From the NCBI GenBank assembly GCA_004794785.1, contig SJOL01007337.1, positions 442,013 to 506,012 on the forward strand: a stretch of DNA of 64,000 nt, given 5' to 3'. Made by a program: the position numbers and the translations under genes. Position 1 is the first letter of the stretch. The number at the start of each line of letters is the position of its first letter. Below, one piece after another: positions 62,701-64,000 of the stretch. Below the pieces are notes generated by a model. It saw only the letters and a program-made list of their open reading frames with translations, did no database searches and was not told the DNA's origin. The DNA is from Opisthorchis felineus. Its lineage: Eukaryota; Platyhelminthes; Trematoda; Opisthorchiida; Opisthorchiidae.

Positions 62701-63031
62701 AATGGTATTTTAGGTCGAGTCATTCTTAAAGATGACAACTCTCCTCACCGATTCGTTTTCACATGAGTCACCTTTTTCCACGAAGAAAGGACTGACTGGG
62801 GGGCCAGCTGCACACTTTTCTATTTCACTGTTGGCCAGAATTCTACCACATGTATTTAGTTTAAGAGAGATTTTGAAAACAACAACCTGGCCGCTTCCCT
62901 AGTGGTTTAGCACATTTTCTAGTTAGCTTGAATATACTTTGACGGATTAGTAGGTCTCGCAGTTTTGAAAATCAAGCATTGTCCAACCCGTATCACCATC
63001 ATCAGGAAACTGAAGCCTAAGAAAAACTCAC
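59774..63031 (-). other. Intron in HCN gene (3,258 bases, phase 1)
   Basis: The intron starts with the donor GTGAGT and ends with ctaacctttcag. It interrupts the phosphate-binding cassette codon for Glu. A TGCTAAC branch-site-like word sits at 59787-59781, only about 8 bases from the acceptor, which is closer than usual. I see no second gene inside: the longest frames (about 115 codons) have no recognisable content. There is an AT-rich stretch near 62460-62485. Confidence 0.93.
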
Positions 63032-63275
63032 CGCCAAAGTACGATCCATCTGAGAGGCTGGTGGCTACCTCACCGTCTTTGGTGATGATATCCACGATAC
63101 CCTCTTGAATAAAATACATTTTGTTACCAATAGTCCCTTCCTTGATAATCAAATCGCCCGGTTGGAAAACCTCGAACTTTAACTTGGTCACAACCTCAGA
63201 CACGAAATCCTGATCCGCGTAGGTGAAAAATGGGACAGCGGCGACCAAGGCTCGACAGTTGTAATTGATTATTTG
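63032..63275 (-). CDS. HCN channel, exon for first half of cyclic-nucleotide-binding domain (partial gene)
   Basis: This exon encodes the start of the cytoplasmic cyclic-nucleotide-binding domain of an HCN channel, the tetrameric cation channel behind the Ih pacemaker current. The 81 complete codons begin [17 protein letters not shown] (end of the C-linker and A-helix), followed by [11 protein letters not shown] and [16 protein letters not shown], the beta-roll strands typical of HCN and not of EAG or CNG channels, and then LSDGSYFG. The left boundary is an acceptor (ttattccgtag) just before CAA, phase 0. The right boundary is a donor GTGAGT at 63031-63026. The split codon G|AA restores the invariant Glu when joined to the exon at 59773. 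Reading on past the donor gives only intron-like residues and a stop at 62919. Upstream exons (S1-S6, pore, C-linker) lie outside the window. Identity is secure; the paralogue cannot be named. Confidence 0.95.
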
Positions 63276-64000
63276 CTACGGAATAAGAGTGTAATAGGAG
63301 GGAAAGTGAGTAGCACCTGCATAACATGCATCTGAAACAGAAAATGCATTATTTTAATCATAAATGCATATGTTCAGTTCATTATTCTTGTAATAATTTT
63401 ACAGAGCATTTTCACACAACTGTTAATAATGTCTTCGAATGGAAGTAGCAGATTAGAGGCGCACAATAATTTTGCCTAGTCACAATGTAGCCACAAACCG
63501 ACGGGTGTTGATAAACGGAGAATCGTCCCTGAAGTTGACGATAACAGGATATAGTTTCAGGTGTATGTTCTAGCATAGTAAGGAGGGTGAAACCCATGAC
63601 GACGTTTCGCTCTAACATAGCGTCCACCAATTCGACGAATATTGCTATTCCAAATTCATATGGCGGTGGAAATCATTAGCCAATCCAAACTTTAAGTGAG
63701 TTAGTAAAAACGTTAGTAGAGGATCTCATTTATGTCTCCCAATTTTTAACAAACAAATACCTCAAACAAGGAAATGAGGGTCGTTGGTTGAAGGCGGCTA
63801 AACTAATCAAGGTTTATCTGAAATCTGAGATAAAAAATTCCAAGTCGATCTGAGTAAGCACAATCTATTGGACAATTTTACACAGCTGTTACGTTGAATT
63901 GATTACCTATGCCAGTGAGTAGAGTCATGTCCAGATTGTGCAGTATTTTGGGTCGCTTTACCAACGTTATTTTGCAATAAGAAGAAACAGAGCCAGTTAG
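63276..64000 (-). other. Intron upstream of the HCN binding-domain exon (partial)
   Basis: I translated the minus strand here looking for the C-linker and S6 exon and found neither. A 40-codon frame is open from the window edge on the minus strand but does not resemble any HCN segment. The stretch is best read as intron running out of the window. Confidence 0.7.

Noticed and set aside
1..64000. CRISPR arrays, bacterial operons, phage or insertion sequences
   Set aside because: No regularly spaced repeats, no dense reading frames and no ribosome-binding sites; the intron-bearing HCN gene shows that this is animal nuclear DNA.

Overview
The window looks like gene-poor nuclear DNA from a flatworm, most likely a digenean trematode. 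It is AT-rich (roughly 40% GC by eye). It has no operons, ribosome-binding sites or dense reading frames, but it does have GT-AG introns of several kilobases and many worn-out retroelements of types common in fluke genomes (RTE-like LINEs, Penelope-like elements, Ty3/gypsy, tRNA-derived SINEs). The species assignment is an inference; the sequence itself shows only a metazoan with this repeat content.

One gene is certain. On the minus strand at the right end are the last two coding exons of an HCN-type (hyperpolarization-activated, cyclic-nucleotide-gated) channel. Exon 63275-63032 and exon 59773-59031 are joined by a 3,258-base phase-1 intron. Together they encode the complete cyclic-nucleotide-binding domain and a 189-residue cytoplasmic tail ending in a stop. 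The membrane domain, pore and C-linker must lie beyond base 64000, because no matching exon is visible in 63276-64000.

The remaining 59 kb holds no gene I can recognise. Left to right it contains: a Penelope-like element remnant (4.5-5.0 kb); a tRNA-like SINE fragment (10.75 kb); two units of a dispersed repeat with hammerhead-ribozyme-like cores (18.4-18.8 kb), followed by a gypsy integrase tail (18.9-19.2 kb); a third unit of that repeat inside a 63-base-arm inverted repeat (26.8-27.07 kb); a tRNA-derived SINE (30.0-30.2 kb); a degenerate AACY tandem tract (40.74-40.86 kb); three LINE reverse-transcriptase relics (48.65, 50.0-50.85 and 57.97 kb); and a 520-base degenerate GTTR tract (55.2-55.73 kb). 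A few long open frames (163, 145 and 135 codons) are near the length expected by chance and are listed at low confidence.

The best candidate for something little described is the dispersed repeat at 18.4-18.8 and 26.8-27.07 kb. Its three copies each carry different damage, but compared position by position they point to an ancestral CTGATGA ... GAAAC hammerhead core. Penelope-like elements and schistosome SINEs are known to carry hammerheads, so this may be the non-coding part of such an element.
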